A stretch of 64,000 nucleotides of DNA from Tropicimonas sp. IMCC34043 (GCF_003390845.1 NZ_QMEK01000002.1:372001-436000); one strand, 5' to 3'; shown: positions 32,682 through 42,596, numbered from the stretch's first letter. The notes: generated by a model from the sequence alone, not told the origin. A program made the numbers and translations.

Positions 32682-33524
32682 TCATCCGGCGTTGGGCAGC
32701 GGCGGCAGGCTGCGCAGATAGAGGATGATCGCGGCAAGGTCCTCGTCGGTCATCTTGGCAAAGAACGGATAGGGCATCGGCGGCAGCATCGGCGAACCGT
32801 CGGGTTCCACGCCCTTGGTGATCATCGCGGCAATCTCGGCGTCGGTGAAATCGGCCAGCCCGTCCTCGCTGCTGGTCAGGTTGGCCGAGACCGAGGTGCC
32901 CCAGGGGCCATGGAACTCGAATCCGCCCCGACCCAGATCGGTGTCGAGCAACGGGCCCTGCGGTCCCATCGGCGTGTGGCACTCCATACAATGCGCGACC
33001 GGACCGGCCAGATAGGCGCCGTAGTCGGCCGTGACCCCGCGCGGTATGTCCGCGACGTGATCGACCGGCGGGCCGTAGGCCGGCGGCAACGGAATGTTGT
33101 AGGTCGATTCGGGCAAGTCCGAGGCAACCGACGGTACTGTCCGCAAATAGGCGACGATCGCTGACAGATCGGTATCGGACAGGCCGCGGTACATCGGGAA
33201 CGGCATCGGTGGGCCGATCAGCGATCCGTCGGGCCGGATTCCTTCGCGGATGGCGCGGGCCAGCTCCGCGTCGGTCCAGCCGGAAATCTCTCCGGCCGGG
33301 GTGATATTGGCCGATACGGCCGTAAACATCTCGTTTTGCTCGACCAGCCTGCCGGTCAGTTCCATTCCGGCAACGAACCCCTCGGGTCCGATCGGTGTAT
33401 GGCAATTGCCGCAGCCCATCGGGCCGGTGACGAGGTATTCGCCCCGTTCCAAGAGGGTTTCGGCATGGCCGATGGCCGGCACGATAAATCCAAGGGCAAG
33501 CAAGGGTACCAGTTGAACGCGCAT
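32682..33524 (-). CDS. Dihaem cytochrome c
   Basis: An exported protein of 280 residues with a signal peptide (1-22) and two cytochrome c domains, each with its own haem attachment site: CGNCH at 38-42 and CMECH at 179-183. Both are followed by a Met-containing PPMPFPMY or PPMPYPFF segment at the axial-ligand position. It resembles the cytochrome subunits that accept electrons from quinoprotein or GMC-type dehydrogenases, but no such dehydrogenase is adjacent, so its partner is unknown. GGGAG lies 7 nt before the chosen ATG 33524. Confidence 0.85.
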   Translation of the reverse strand: MRVQLVPLLALGFIVPAIGHAETLLERGEYLVTGPMGCGNCHTPIGPEGFVAGMELTGRLVEQNEMFTAVSANITPAGEISGWTDAELARAIREGIRPDGSLIGPPMPFPMYRGLSDTDLSAIVAYLRTVPSVASDLPESTYNIPLPPAYGPPVDHVADIPRGVTADYGAYLAGPVAHCMECHTPMGPQGPLLDTDLGRGGFEFHGPWGTSVSANLTSSEDGLADFTDAEIAAMITKGVEPDGSPMLPPMPYPFFAKMTDEDLAAIILYLRSLPPLPNAG

Positions 33525-33738
33525 CTCCACTCTCCCTGTTCGCGTCGGTCGCGCAAACGATTGGCGACCTGCGCCAGTCTACACCCGCACCGCAATTTCA
33601 TCGTGAGTCGTTTTCGCTGCGGCATGGCCGCATGTTTCCGATAGTGAACGCGATCCTGCCCGCGGCGCCGTGCAGCAGCATGCCAAGCTATCGGCGCCGC
33701 ATTTTCTTGTTGCCAGCGTTGCCCAAGCGGTTCTATGA

Positions 33739-33790
33739 CCCGCAGCGGGACACCCCTCCCCAACGAGGGGCAGATATCTGGAAGGATACC
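33739..33790 (+). ncRNA. Probable serC leader motif
   Basis: Directly ahead of serC are two short hairpins, CCCG-CAG-CGGG (33739-33749) and CCCCT-N8-AGGGG (33753-33770), then the ribosome-binding site AAGGAT and the start codon. Position and arrangement fit the serC motif described in alphaproteobacteria (Rfam serC leader), an RNA element of unknown ligand or mechanism. I match it by location and hairpin pattern only; a covariance search would settle it. Confidence 0.5.
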
Positions 33791-33795
33791 TGATC

Positions 33796-34950
<1,155 letters not shown>

Positions 34951-34956
34951 TCCCCG

Positions 34957-35020
34957 GTCCCGGGTCTGACCCGGGACACTTCCCGATACGCGCCAAAGGG
35001 CCCCGGAACTTGTCCGGGGC
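34957..35020. repeat. Two palindromes between serC and serA
   Basis: GTCCCGGGT-CTG-ACCCGGGAC (34957-34977) and GCCCCGGA-ACTTG-TCCGGGGC (35000-35020) are perfect 9-bp and 8-bp stems in the 102-bp serC-serA spacer. They look like dispersed REP-type palindromes of rhodobacteria and could stabilise the serC message or partly attenuate serA. No T-run follows. Confidence 0.65.
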
Positions 35021-35052
35021 ACAAGTCCCCCTGTCTCAAAAGGACCACGACA

Positions 35053-36648
35053 ATGGCTCCCAAGGTACTCGTTTCCGACCAGCTCAGCGAAACCGCTGTC
35101 CAGATCTTCCGCGACAATGGCATCGACGTCGATTTCGATCCCACGCTCGGCAAGGACAAGGAACGGCTGGCCGAAGTGATCGGTCAGTATGATGGCCTCG
35201 CCATCCGGTCGAACACCAAGGTGACCGAAAAGCTGCTGGAGAAGGCCACCAACCTCAAGGTGATCGGCCGCGCCGGCATCGGGGTCGACAACGTCGACAT
35301 CCCGGCTGCCTCGAAGAAGGGCGTGATCGTGATGAACACGCCGTTCGGCAACATGATCACCACAGCCGAACACGCCATTGCGCTGATGTTCGCGGTCGCC
35401 CGCCAGATCCCCGAGGCCAGCGCCTCGACCCATGCCGGCAAATGGGAGAAGTCGAGGTTCATGGGGGTCGAGCTGACCGCCAAGGTGCTGGGTGTGATCG
35501 GCGCCGGCAATATCGGCGGGATCGTCTGCGACCGCGCCGTGGGCCTGAAGATGAAGGTCATCGCCTATGACCCGTTCCTGTCGGACGAGCGTGCGGCCAA
35601 GCTCGGTGTAACCAAGGTCGAGCTCGACGAACTGCTGCGGCGTGCCGATTTCATCACGCTGCACGTGCCGCTGACCGACAAGACCCGCAACATTCTGGGC
35701 CGCGAGAACCTGGCCAAGACCAAGAAGGGCGTGCGAATCATCAACTGCGCCCGCGGCGGGCTGGTCGACGAGGAAGCGCTGGCCGAGATGCTGAAGTCGG
35801 GCCATGTCGCCGGCGCCGCCTTTGACGTCTTCGCGAAGGAACCGGCGAACGAGAACCCGCTGTTCGGCCTGCCGAACGTGGTCTGCACTCCGCACCTTGG
35901 CGCCTCGACCACCGAGGCACAGGAGAACGTGGCGCTGCAGGTGGCCGAGCAAATGTCGGCCTATCTGAACACCGGGGCGGTCGAGAACGCGCTGAACATG
36001 CCGTCGGTCACCGCCGAAGAGGCGATGGTGATGGGGCCGTGGCTGAAGCTGGCCGAACATCTTGGCGCCTTCGTCGGCCAGATGACCGACGAGCCGATCA
36101 AGGCGATCAACCTGCTCTTTGACGGTGCGGTGTCGAAGATGAACCTCGACGCGCTCGGCTGTGCGGCGATCGCGGGTGTCATGAAGGCGGTCAACCCAGA
36201 GGTGAACCTGGTCTCGGCGCCGATCCAGGCGGCCGAACGCGGGATCAAGATGGCGCGCACCACGCAGGCCAAGTCCGGCGTCTTCGATGCCTTCATCAAG
36301 CTGACAGTCGTCACCGATCAGCGCGAACGTTCGATTGCCGGCACGGTGTTCTCGGACGGCAAGCCGAGGTTCATCCAGATCAAGGGCATCAACATCGACG
36401 CCGATATCGGGCCGCACATGCTCTATACCACCAACGAGGACGTGCCGGGGATCATCGGAACGCTGGGCGGCACGCTGGGCGACAACGGTGTGAACATCGC
36501 CAACTTCACCCTCGGCCGCAGCGAGCAGGGCAAGGATGCCATCGCGCTGCTTTATGTCGACGAGCCAGTCGATCCTTCGGTGGTCGAGAAGCTGCACGCC
36601 ACGGGGATGTTCCGGGCGATTCGACCGCTGGCCTTCAACGTATCCTGA
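35053..36648 (+). CDS. serA: D-3-phosphoglycerate dehydrogenase
   Basis: A 531-residue long-form enzyme that commits 3-phosphoglycerate to serine synthesis with NAD+. It has a substrate domain, a Rossmann domain with GVIGAGNIGGIV (about 148-159), the active-site Arg in NCARGGLVDEEAL and His in CTPHLGAST, an intervening domain (about 325-450) and a C-terminal ACT domain (about 455-531, GTLGGTLGDNGVNIA) that often senses serine. GGACC precedes ATG 35053. It ends the serCA operon; a strong terminator lies at 36737-36767. Confidence 0.96.
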   Translation: MAPKVLVSDQLSETAVQIFRDNGIDVDFDPTLGKDKERLAEVIGQYDGLAIRSNTKVTEKLLEKATNLKVIGRAGIGVDNVDIPAASKKGVIVMNTPFGNMITTAEHAIALMFAVARQIPEASASTHAGKWEKSRFMGVELTAKVLGVIGAGNIGGIVCDRAVGLKMKVIAYDPFLSDERAAKLGVTKVELDELLRRADFITLHVPLTDKTRNILGRENLAKTKKGVRIINCARGGLVDEEALAEMLKSGHVAGAAFDVFAKEPANENPLFGLPNVVCTPHLGASTTEAQENVALQVAEQMSAYLNTGAVENALNMPSVTAEEAMVMGPWLKLAEHLGAFVGQMTDEPIKAINLLFDGAVSKMNLDALGCAAIAGVMKAVNPEVNLVSAPIQAAERGIKMARTTQAKSGVFDAFIKLTVVTDQRERSIAGTVFSDGKPRFIQIKGINIDADIGPHMLYTTNEDVPGIIGTLGGTLGDNGVNIANFTLGRSEQGKDAIALLYVDEPVDPSVVEKLHATGMFRAIRPLAFNVS

Positions 36649-36736
36649 CGGGGCGCTCGACCGCGCGAATCGCCTCCGGCGGGGGCGACTCGCGTCCCCG
36701 GCCCGACCGGAAAGTCTTACCAGCAAGATCACGCCG

Positions 36737-36767
36737 AAAGGCTCGCGCAACGTCGCGAGCCTTTTTT
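36737..36767 (+). terminator. Rho-independent terminator after serA
   Basis: AAAGGCTCGCG-CAACGT-CGCGAGCCTTT forms an 11-bp stem, its GC part 8 bp, followed by a run of T (36759-36767 including the stem's T). It is the clearest terminator in the window. Confidence 0.9.
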
Positions 36768-36843
36768 CGTTTCGTGCCGGGGCAGTAGCGTCGGGCGGCG
36801 ATGCCAGGCCGCGCGACGGCCTCGGTAATGGCCATAAAAACTC

Positions 36844-36897
36844 ATTAATTAATATTGACAGAATCATTGGTCCTGTGGCTTGGTAATCGTAATTACC
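36844..36897. promoter_or_regulatory. AT-rich regulatory stretch before a VPLPA-CTERM gene
   Basis: In an otherwise GC-rich window this segment has ATTAATTAAT (36844-36853), a TTGACA box (36855-36860) and the inverted repeat GGTAAT-CGTA-ATTACC (36882-36897). The gene starts at 37010, over 100 bp downstream, so the message would have a long leader. No good -10 box is placed at 17 bp. Together with the terminator, this accounts for the 361-bp gap after serA. Confidence 0.45.
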
Positions 36898-37009
36898 CGG
36901 CTCGAGGTCTGTAAGGCTAATGTGCCTGGAGAATTGTGCTGGGTTTTCTGAGAGTTGGTTCCGCAACCGCGGTGCTTCTGAAATCAAAAGTATAGCAGGC
37001 TGAACGTAC

Positions 37010-37489
37010 ATGAAAACATTCCTCGCCACCGCATTCGCACTGGTATTGCCAGTATCAGCGTTTGCTATCCCGCTTACCTCGGACTTCGGGTCCGGGTTGT
37101 TCGAACTGACTCCGGGCCAGACGGAATCCTTCGATTTCGAGGTGTCGGATGCCACCGACCTCGATATTCTCTTCAGTGGGATCGGGTTCAATTCCGGCAG
37201 CGATCTTGAACTGGTCACCTTCGGGATCGACTCTGCAGATATGTCGTTCGATCCTTCTGACGTCATGGTCTTTGCTCCGACAACACTTGCATCCGTTGCA
37301 AAGCTGATTAGCTCGTCTGTTCTTGGCGATTTCACGGTCTATTACACGCTGGACGCGAGTGCTGAGAATTCCGTATTTGTCGGATTTGCTGGTCAGGCAT
37401 CGACGGTGCCGGTTCCGCTGCCGGCATCCGGCATGATACTTGTCAGTGCTTTGGGGGCTGTCGCTCTGGTGCGACGTCGCCGGAGCTGA
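37010..37489 (+). CDS. Small secreted protein with VPLPA-CTERM sorting signal
   Basis: A protein of 159 residues with a signal peptide (1-19), a short Asp/Ser-rich beta-type body and a canonical sorting signal at residues 134-159: VPLPASGMILVSALG, a hydrophobic helix, then RRRRS. This is the textbook VPLPA-CTERM form, anchored and processed by an exosortase encoded elsewhere. Its base composition is lower in GC than its neighbours, as is its promoter region, suggesting transfer or relaxed constraint. A second protein of this class is at 28787-29743. The cargo's function is unknown. Confidence 0.85.
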   Translation: MKTFLATAFALVLPVSAFAIPLTSDFGSGLFELTPGQTESFDFEVSDATDLDILFSGIGFNSGSDLELVTFGIDSADMSFDPSDVMVFAPTTLASVAKLISSSVLGDFTVYYTLDASAENSVFVGFAGQASTVPVPLPASGMILVSALGAVALVRRRRS

Positions 37490-37617
37490 ACGAGGCTTTC
37501 ACAGCGACTAATTCGGAAGGGGCGCTTTGGCGCCCCTTTTCAATTTAAAGGCGAAATATTGACCAGGTGTCGCGCCTGCCGTTCCGGTGCCCGCCGTTTC
37601 GTGCGAATGTCCGGCTC

Positions 37618-38361
37618 ATGCGAATCTATGCCATCGGGGACGTGCATGGTCACGTCGACAAGCTGCAGGCGGCTCATGAGCTGATTGCGCGGGATCAGGC
37701 CGAGTGCGGCGGCGGCGGCGAGACGGTCGTGCATTGCGGCGACTATGTCGACCGCGGGCCGGACTCACGCGGCGTGCTCGACCATCTTCTCGCCTGCCGC
37801 AGCGCCGGGCTGCCCCATGTGATGCTGCTCGGCAATCACGACGAGATGTTGCTGCGCTTCCTGACCATGGAGCCCGGCGACCGCGCGGCATTCGAGACGG
37901 CGGCCTGGTGGCTGACGCCACCACTGGGCGGGCGCCGGACGCTCGCCTCCTACGGGGTGAAGGTTTCGAACTGGCTGCCGCTGCGCTGGATCCGGAAACA
38001 GGCGGACAAGGCGGTTCCGGCCGCACATCTGGATTTTCTCGAATCCCTCGGCACCTCCCATTCCGAGGCCGGCTGCTATTTCTGCCATGCCGGCATCCGG
38101 CCGGGGGTGCCGTTTGCCGAACAGGAAAAGCAGGACCTGATCTGGATCCGCGAGCCTTTCCTGACCGATCCGCGCGATCACGGGGCGCTGATCGTGCATG
38201 GCCACACCCCGGTCGAGCAGGTGACCGATTATGGCAACAGGCTCAATCTCGATACCGGCGCCGGCTATGGCCGGCCGGTGTCTGCCGTGGCGATCGAGGA
38301 TGGCACGCCCTGGCTTCTGACCGACGAGGGTCGCCTACCGGTGCATCAAGTCACCTATTGA
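37618..38361 (+). CDS. Metallophosphatase (serine/threonine phosphatase-like)
   Basis: A 247-residue calcineurin-like phosphoesterase. All metal motifs are present: GDVHGH (7-12), GDYVDRGPDS (41-50), GNHDE (about 75-79) and HGHTP (near 199). This is the pattern of bacterial PP2A-like phosphatases and of ApaH-type dinucleoside tetraphosphatases; the substrate cannot be assigned. ATG 37618 begins the conserved domain directly. It is followed after 6 bp by three tandem 22-bp repeats and a marR gene on the same strand. Confidence 0.85.
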   Translation: MRIYAIGDVHGHVDKLQAAHELIARDQAECGGGGETVVHCGDYVDRGPDSRGVLDHLLACRSAGLPHVMLLGNHDEMLLRFLTMEPGDRAAFETAAWWLTPPLGGRRTLASYGVKVSNWLPLRWIRKQADKAVPAAHLDFLESLGTSHSEAGCYFCHAGIRPGVPFAEQEKQDLIWIREPFLTDPRDHGALIVHGHTPVEQVTDYGNRLNLDTGAGYGRPVSAVAIEDGTPWLLTDEGRLPVHQVTY

Positions 38362-38367
38362 TTGGGC

Positions 38368-38433
38368 GCTAACCCTGCGCAAAGGGTTGGCTAACCTTGC
38401 GTAAAGGCTTGGCTAACCCTGCGTAAAGGCTTG
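38368..38433. repeat. Three tandem 22-bp repeats upstream of a marR gene
   Basis: The unit GCTAACCYTGCGYAAAGGSTTG occurs three times without gaps, at 38368-38389, 38390-38411 and 38412-38433. The first copy contains the palindrome AACCCT-N6-AGGGTT; the others are imperfect versions. A TTGACG box (38473-38478) follows with AGCTAT 18 bp on. The position suggests a multi-site operator of the MarR protein, but a role in the stability of the phosphatase message is also possible. Confidence 0.8.
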
Positions 38434-38526
38434 ATTGTGGCCTTGGAGAACCGGTTTCCGGGTTGGCGCGGCTTGACGGAAATCCGGCTTTCCTTCAGCT
38501 ATGCACCGAAAACAGGACGTGACGCT

Positions 38527-38958
38527 TTGACCGATTTTGAACTTGGAAATTTTCTTCCTTTCCGGCTGGTGGTCCTTGCGGGTCAGCTCAGCCGCGATTT
38601 CTCGCAGCACTATGCCGAGCGGTTCGGCCTGTCGCGACAGGAGTGGCGCGTGCTCGCCCATCTGTGGCGCACCGGTCCCGCCAGCGTCGGGGATATCCAC
38701 CGTTTGGTCGATCTGGACAAATCGCGTGTGTCGCGGGCGGCGGCAAGCCTCGAGGCCGCAGGCCATCTGCGCCGCGAGGAGCATCCGACAGACCGACGGC
38801 TGGTGCATCTGTCGGTGACGGAATCGGGTCACGTGATGATGATGGAACTGTCGGAACTGGCCAAAGGCTATCAGCACGATCTGATGGCCCGGCTCGGCCC
38901 TGAAGCCGACCAGTTCCTCAAGGTCGTCGACCGACTCTGGAAGACCTCCGACGTCTGA
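38527..38958 (+). CDS. MarR-family transcriptional regulator
   Basis: A 143-residue dimeric winged-helix regulator. The recognition region is LSRQEWRVLAHLWRTGPASVGDIHRLVDLDKSRVSRAAASLEAAG (about residues 38-82), followed by the wing HPTDRRLVHLSVT. TTG 38527 is chosen as start because AGGACG precedes it, the length fits the family and a candidate promoter lies just upstream; a TTG 32 codons earlier falls within the repeats. It may regulate the thiolase 123 bp downstream. Ligand unknown. Confidence 0.82.
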   Translation: MTDFELGNFLPFRLVVLAGQLSRDFSQHYAERFGLSRQEWRVLAHLWRTGPASVGDIHRLVDLDKSRVSRAAASLEAAGHLRREEHPTDRRLVHLSVTESGHVMMMELSELAKGYQHDLMARLGPEADQFLKVVDRLWKTSDV

Positions 38959-39081
38959 CGCGCGCCGTCCCGGGCCATAGCGCCTCCCCCGGTTACAACA
39001 CTTCTTCCGCCAACAGTCTTGCCATGATTAGACTGGTTCCAAGCGTGCGCGAGGAGGCGTTCGCGGCGATGGGGAGGAAGC

Positions 39082-40257
39082 ATGGAAGAAATAGTCATTC
39101 TGAGCGGTGTCAGAACCGCCATTGGAACTTTTGGCGGTGCGCTGGCCAGTGTTCCGCCAACCGAGATTGCCACCAAGGTCGCGGCCGAGGCGATGACCCG
39201 CGCCGGCGTCGAGCCGGACCAGATCGGCACGGTGGTTTACGGACACATCATAAACACCGAGCCGCGCGACATGTACCTGTCGCGGGTGGCGGCGATCGAG
39301 GCCGGCGTACCCGACAGCGTGCCGGCTCTCAACCTGAACCGGCTTTGCGGCTCCGGCGCGCAGGCGGTGGTGACCGCGGCGCAATCGCTGATGCTCGGAG
39401 ATGCGGATTTCGCCCTTGCCGGCGGTGCCGAGGTGATGAGCCGCGCGCCGCATTCCATGGGGGCATCGCGGTTCGGCGCCAAGATGGGCGACGTGACGGC
39501 CGTTGACATGATGATCGGCACCCTGTCCTGCCCCTTCGGCACCGGGCACATGGGCGTGACGGCCGAGAACGTCGCCGAGTCCCACAACATCAGCCGCGAG
39601 GACCAGGACGCCTTTGCGCTGGAAAGCCAGCAGCGCGCGGCGCGGGCGATTGCCGAGGGACGGTTCGAAAGCCAGATCCTGCCGGTCGAGGTCATGGTTC
39701 GGCGCAAGCCCGTGGCCTTTGCCACCGACGAACACCCCAAGGCGAGCACGCTCGAGCAACTGGCCGGGTTGCGGCCCGCCTTCCGCAAGGGCGGGACCGT
39801 CACCGCGGGCAATGCGAGCGGCATCAACGACGGTGCTGCCGCGCTGGTTCTGGCGCGGGCCGCGGCGGCGAAGTCTGCGGGGCTGACCCCGCGGGCCCGG
39901 ATCGTGGGCTACGCCCTCGCGGGCGTGGCGCCAGACGTCATGGGGCTTGGCCCGATCCCGGCCGTCACGGCGCTGTGCGAACGGTTCGGGTTCGGCGTCG
40001 ATGACTTCGACGTCATCGAGTCGAACGAGGCCTTTGCCGCCCAGGCGCTGGCGGTCGGCCGGGCGCTGGGGTTCGACCCGGACAAGACCAACCCGAACGG
40101 CGGTGCGATTGCGCTTGGCCATCCGGTCGGGGCAAGCGGGGCGATCCTGCTGGTCAAGACGCTCTATGAGCTTGAGCGCAGCGGGGGCACGCTCGGGCTC
40201 GTCACCATGTGCATCGGTGGCGGGCAGGGCATTGCCGTCGCAATCGAACGGGTCTGA
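39082..40257 (+). CDS. Acetyl-CoA C-acyltransferase (thiolase, PhaA/BktB-like)
   Basis: A 391-residue thiolase with nucleophile Cys89 (NRLCGSGAQA), His347 (ALGHPVGASGA) and Cys377 (TMCIGGGQG). The CGSGAQA and CIGGGQG motifs are of the biosynthetic/beta-ketothiolase type, distinct from CASGLEA and CVASGMG in the thiolase at 4584. It could act in acetoacetyl-CoA formation, polyhydroxyalkanoate precursor supply or degradation of short acyl-CoAs. GAGGAAGC precedes ATG 39082. The MarR gene upstream may control it. Confidence 0.93.
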   Translation: MEEIVILSGVRTAIGTFGGALASVPPTEIATKVAAEAMTRAGVEPDQIGTVVYGHIINTEPRDMYLSRVAAIEAGVPDSVPALNLNRLCGSGAQAVVTAAQSLMLGDADFALAGGAEVMSRAPHSMGASRFGAKMGDVTAVDMMIGTLSCPFGTGHMGVTAENVAESHNISREDQDAFALESQQRAARAIAEGRFESQILPVEVMVRRKPVAFATDEHPKASTLEQLAGLRPAFRKGGTVTAGNASGINDGAAALVLARAAAAKSAGLTPRARIVGYALAGVAPDVMGLGPIPAVTALCERFGFGVDDFDVIESNEAFAAQALAVGRALGFDPDKTNPNGGAIALGHPVGASGAILLVKTLYELERSGGTLGLVTMCIGGGQGIAVAIERV

Positions 40258-40334
40258 CCGGTCATCGCAGGCCGCCCCGCGGCGGCCTGCGCATCCCGCG
40301 TGACAGGCCAGGGGCCGCATGCTACGCCCCGACT

Positions 40335-42596
40335 ATGGCAGAGCTTCCCACCAAGGCTCAGGTTCTCGACTGGATTGCCGAGAACCCGGGCAGAAACTCC
40401 AAGCGCGATATCGCCAAGGCCTTCGGGGTCAAGGGTGCTGCGCGGATCGACCTGAAACGGCTTTTGAAGGAGCTGGAGGGCGACGGCCACCTGCACCGCG
40501 ATCGCGGGCATTTCCGCGACCCTGAAAAACTGCCCCCCGTCACCGTTCTGCAGCTGCTTGCACCCGATGCGCAGGGCGACCTGTTTGCCCGGCCGCTGGA
40601 ATGGCACGGCGACGGGCCGGAGCCGCGGGTTCTCTATGTCGCGCGCGAGACCGATCCGGGGCTGGGCGAAGGCGACCGTATCCTCGGCAAGGTGACCGAG
40701 GTGCGCGGCGACGGCCACCAGTATGAGGCGCGCCTGATCCGGCGGATCGGCCACAACCCGGTGCGGATACTCGGCGTCTTCCGCAAACAGACCGAAGGCG
40801 GGCGGATCGTGCCGATCGACAAGGGCATGGACCGGGAATGGGCCGTGCCGGCCGGCGCCACCTATCACGCCAAGGACGGCGAACTGGTCGAGGCCGAACA
40901 GGCCAGCCCGCGTGGCCGCATGGGCCTGCCCACGGCGCGAGTCATCACCCGGCTCGGCGATCCCTCGGCGCCCCGCGCGGTATCGCTGATCGCCATCCAC
41001 CAGCACGGCATCCCCGACGACTTTCCCGACGAGGTGATCGAAGAGGCCGACGGGATGAAGCCCGCGGGCCTTGCCGGCCGCGAGGATCTGCGCGACCTGC
41101 CGCTGATCACCATCGACCCCTCGGACGCGCGCGACCACGACGACGCGGTCTTTGCCCATCCCGACGAGGATCCGAAAAACCCCGGCGGCCATGTCGTCTG
41201 GGTCGCCATCGCCGATGTCGCCCATTACGTGACGCCGGGGTCGGCGCTCGATGTCGAGGCGCGGATGCGCGGCAACTCGACCTATTTCCCCGACCGGGTG
41301 GTGCCGATGCTGCCCGACCGGCTGTCGGGCGATCTGTGTTCGCTGCACGAGGGCGTGCCGCGGGCCTGTATCGCCTGCCGGATGCGGCTGAACGAACAGG
41401 GCGAGAAGATCGACCATTCGTTCCACCGCGGGCTGATGCGCTCGGTGGCATCGCTCAGCTATGAAGAGGTTCAGCAGGCGCTCGACGGCGACCCGAACGA
41501 CCGTTGCGGCCCGATCCTCGACCCGGTTCTGAAACCGCTGCAGGCCGCCTACAAGGCCGCCGCCGCCGCGCGGGAACGCCGCCAGCCGCTCGACCTCGAC
41601 CTGCCGGAACGCCGGATCGTGCTGTCGCCCCAGGGCGAGGTGACATCTGTCAACTTCCGCGACCGGCTGGAGGCGCACCGGGTGATCGAGGACTTCATGG
41701 TTCTCGCGAATGTCGCCGCGGCCGAGACGCTCGGCGCCAAACGCCAGCCGCTGGTTTACCGCGTCCATGAAGAACCGCCGCCTGAAAAGCTCGAAGCGCT
41801 GCGCGAGACTGCGGCGGCCAGCGGGCTGACGCTTGCCAAGGGGCAGGTGCTGCAGACCCGGCATCTGAACAAGCTTCTGCACGATGCCGCCGGCACCGAT
41901 TTTGCCGAGCTGATCAACATGTCGACGCTGCGCTCGATGACGCAAGCCTATTACAGCCCCGAGAATTTCGGCCACTTCGGCCTTGCGCTGAAGGCCTATG
42001 CCCACTTCACCTCGCCGATCCGGCGCTACTCCGATCTGGTCGTGCACCGCGGGCTGATCTCGGCCTATCGCTGGGGCAAGGACGGAATAACCGAGGCCGA
42101 GGCCGAACGGCTGGACCAGACGGCCGAACACATCTCGCAAACCGAACGCCGGTCGATGGCCGCCGAACGCGACACCACCGACCGCTATCTTGCAGCCTTC
42201 CTGTCCGAACGCGTCGGCACCGAGGTGTCGGGGCGGATCAGCGGCATCGCGCGCTTCGGCGTCTTCGTGAAGCTCGATGACACCGGGGCCGACGGGCTGG
42301 TGCCGATCCGTTCGCTCGGCAACGAGTTCTTCCATTTCGACCGCGAGAGCCAGACCCTGATGGGATCCGATTCGGGCTGGGTGATCGGGCTGGGGCAGCG
42401 GGTGACCTGCCGGCTGGTCGAGGCGGTGCCGGTCACGGGCGGCCTGATGCTGGAATTGCTGGAGCTTGAGGGCACGCCGGTTGCCCGCGCGGGCGTGCAG
42501 GCGCGCGGCCGCGGTACGCCGGTGCGGCGCAAGCCCGGCCGGGCAAAGGCCGCGAAAGCGGCGGAAAAGCGCAAGGTGACCCGGCGCCGGCGCTGA
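40335..42596 (+). CDS. rnr: Ribonuclease R
   Basis: A 753-residue 3'-5' exoribonuclease that degrades structured RNA. Seen: an N-terminal winged helix (1-60), cold-shock domains, the RNB catalytic core beginning TIDPSDARDHDDAVFA (about 254-269) with the metal aspartates, and a C-terminal S1 domain (VGTEVSGRISGIARFGVFVKL, about 628-648). The C-terminus ends in a short basic tail. No ribosome-binding site precedes ATG 40335; the upstream in-frame codons overlap the intergenic region and do not look translated. It ends in a convergent arrangement with an I78 lipoprotein. Confidence 0.93.
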   Translation: MAELPTKAQVLDWIAENPGRNSKRDIAKAFGVKGAARIDLKRLLKELEGDGHLHRDRGHFRDPEKLPPVTVLQLLAPDAQGDLFARPLEWHGDGPEPRVLYVARETDPGLGEGDRILGKVTEVRGDGHQYEARLIRRIGHNPVRILGVFRKQTEGGRIVPIDKGMDREWAVPAGATYHAKDGELVEAEQASPRGRMGLPTARVITRLGDPSAPRAVSLIAIHQHGIPDDFPDEVIEEADGMKPAGLAGREDLRDLPLITIDPSDARDHDDAVFAHPDEDPKNPGGHVVWVAIADVAHYVTPGSALDVEARMRGNSTYFPDRVVPMLPDRLSGDLCSLHEGVPRACIACRMRLNEQGEKIDHSFHRGLMRSVASLSYEEVQQALDGDPNDRCGPILDPVLKPLQAAYKAAAAARERRQPLDLDLPERRIVLSPQGEVTSVNFRDRLEAHRVIEDFMVLANVAAAETLGAKRQPLVYRVHEEPPPEKLEALRETAAASGLTLAKGQVLQTRHLNKLLHDAAGTDFAELINMSTLRSMTQAYYSPENFGHFGLALKAYAHFTSPIRRYSDLVVHRGLISAYRWGKDGITEAEAERLDQTAEHISQTERRSMAAERDTTDRYLAAFLSERVGTEVSGRISGIARFGVFVKLDDTGADGLVPIRSLGNEFFHFDRESQTLMGSDSGWVIGLGQRVTCRLVEAVPVTGGLMLELLELEGTPVARAGVQARGRGTPVRRKPGRAKAAKAAEKRKVTRRRR

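Noticed and set aside
38431-38526. Earlier TTG start for the MarR gene
   Set aside because: It would begin inside the third tandem repeat and upstream of the candidate promoter, and add 32 residues unlike the family.
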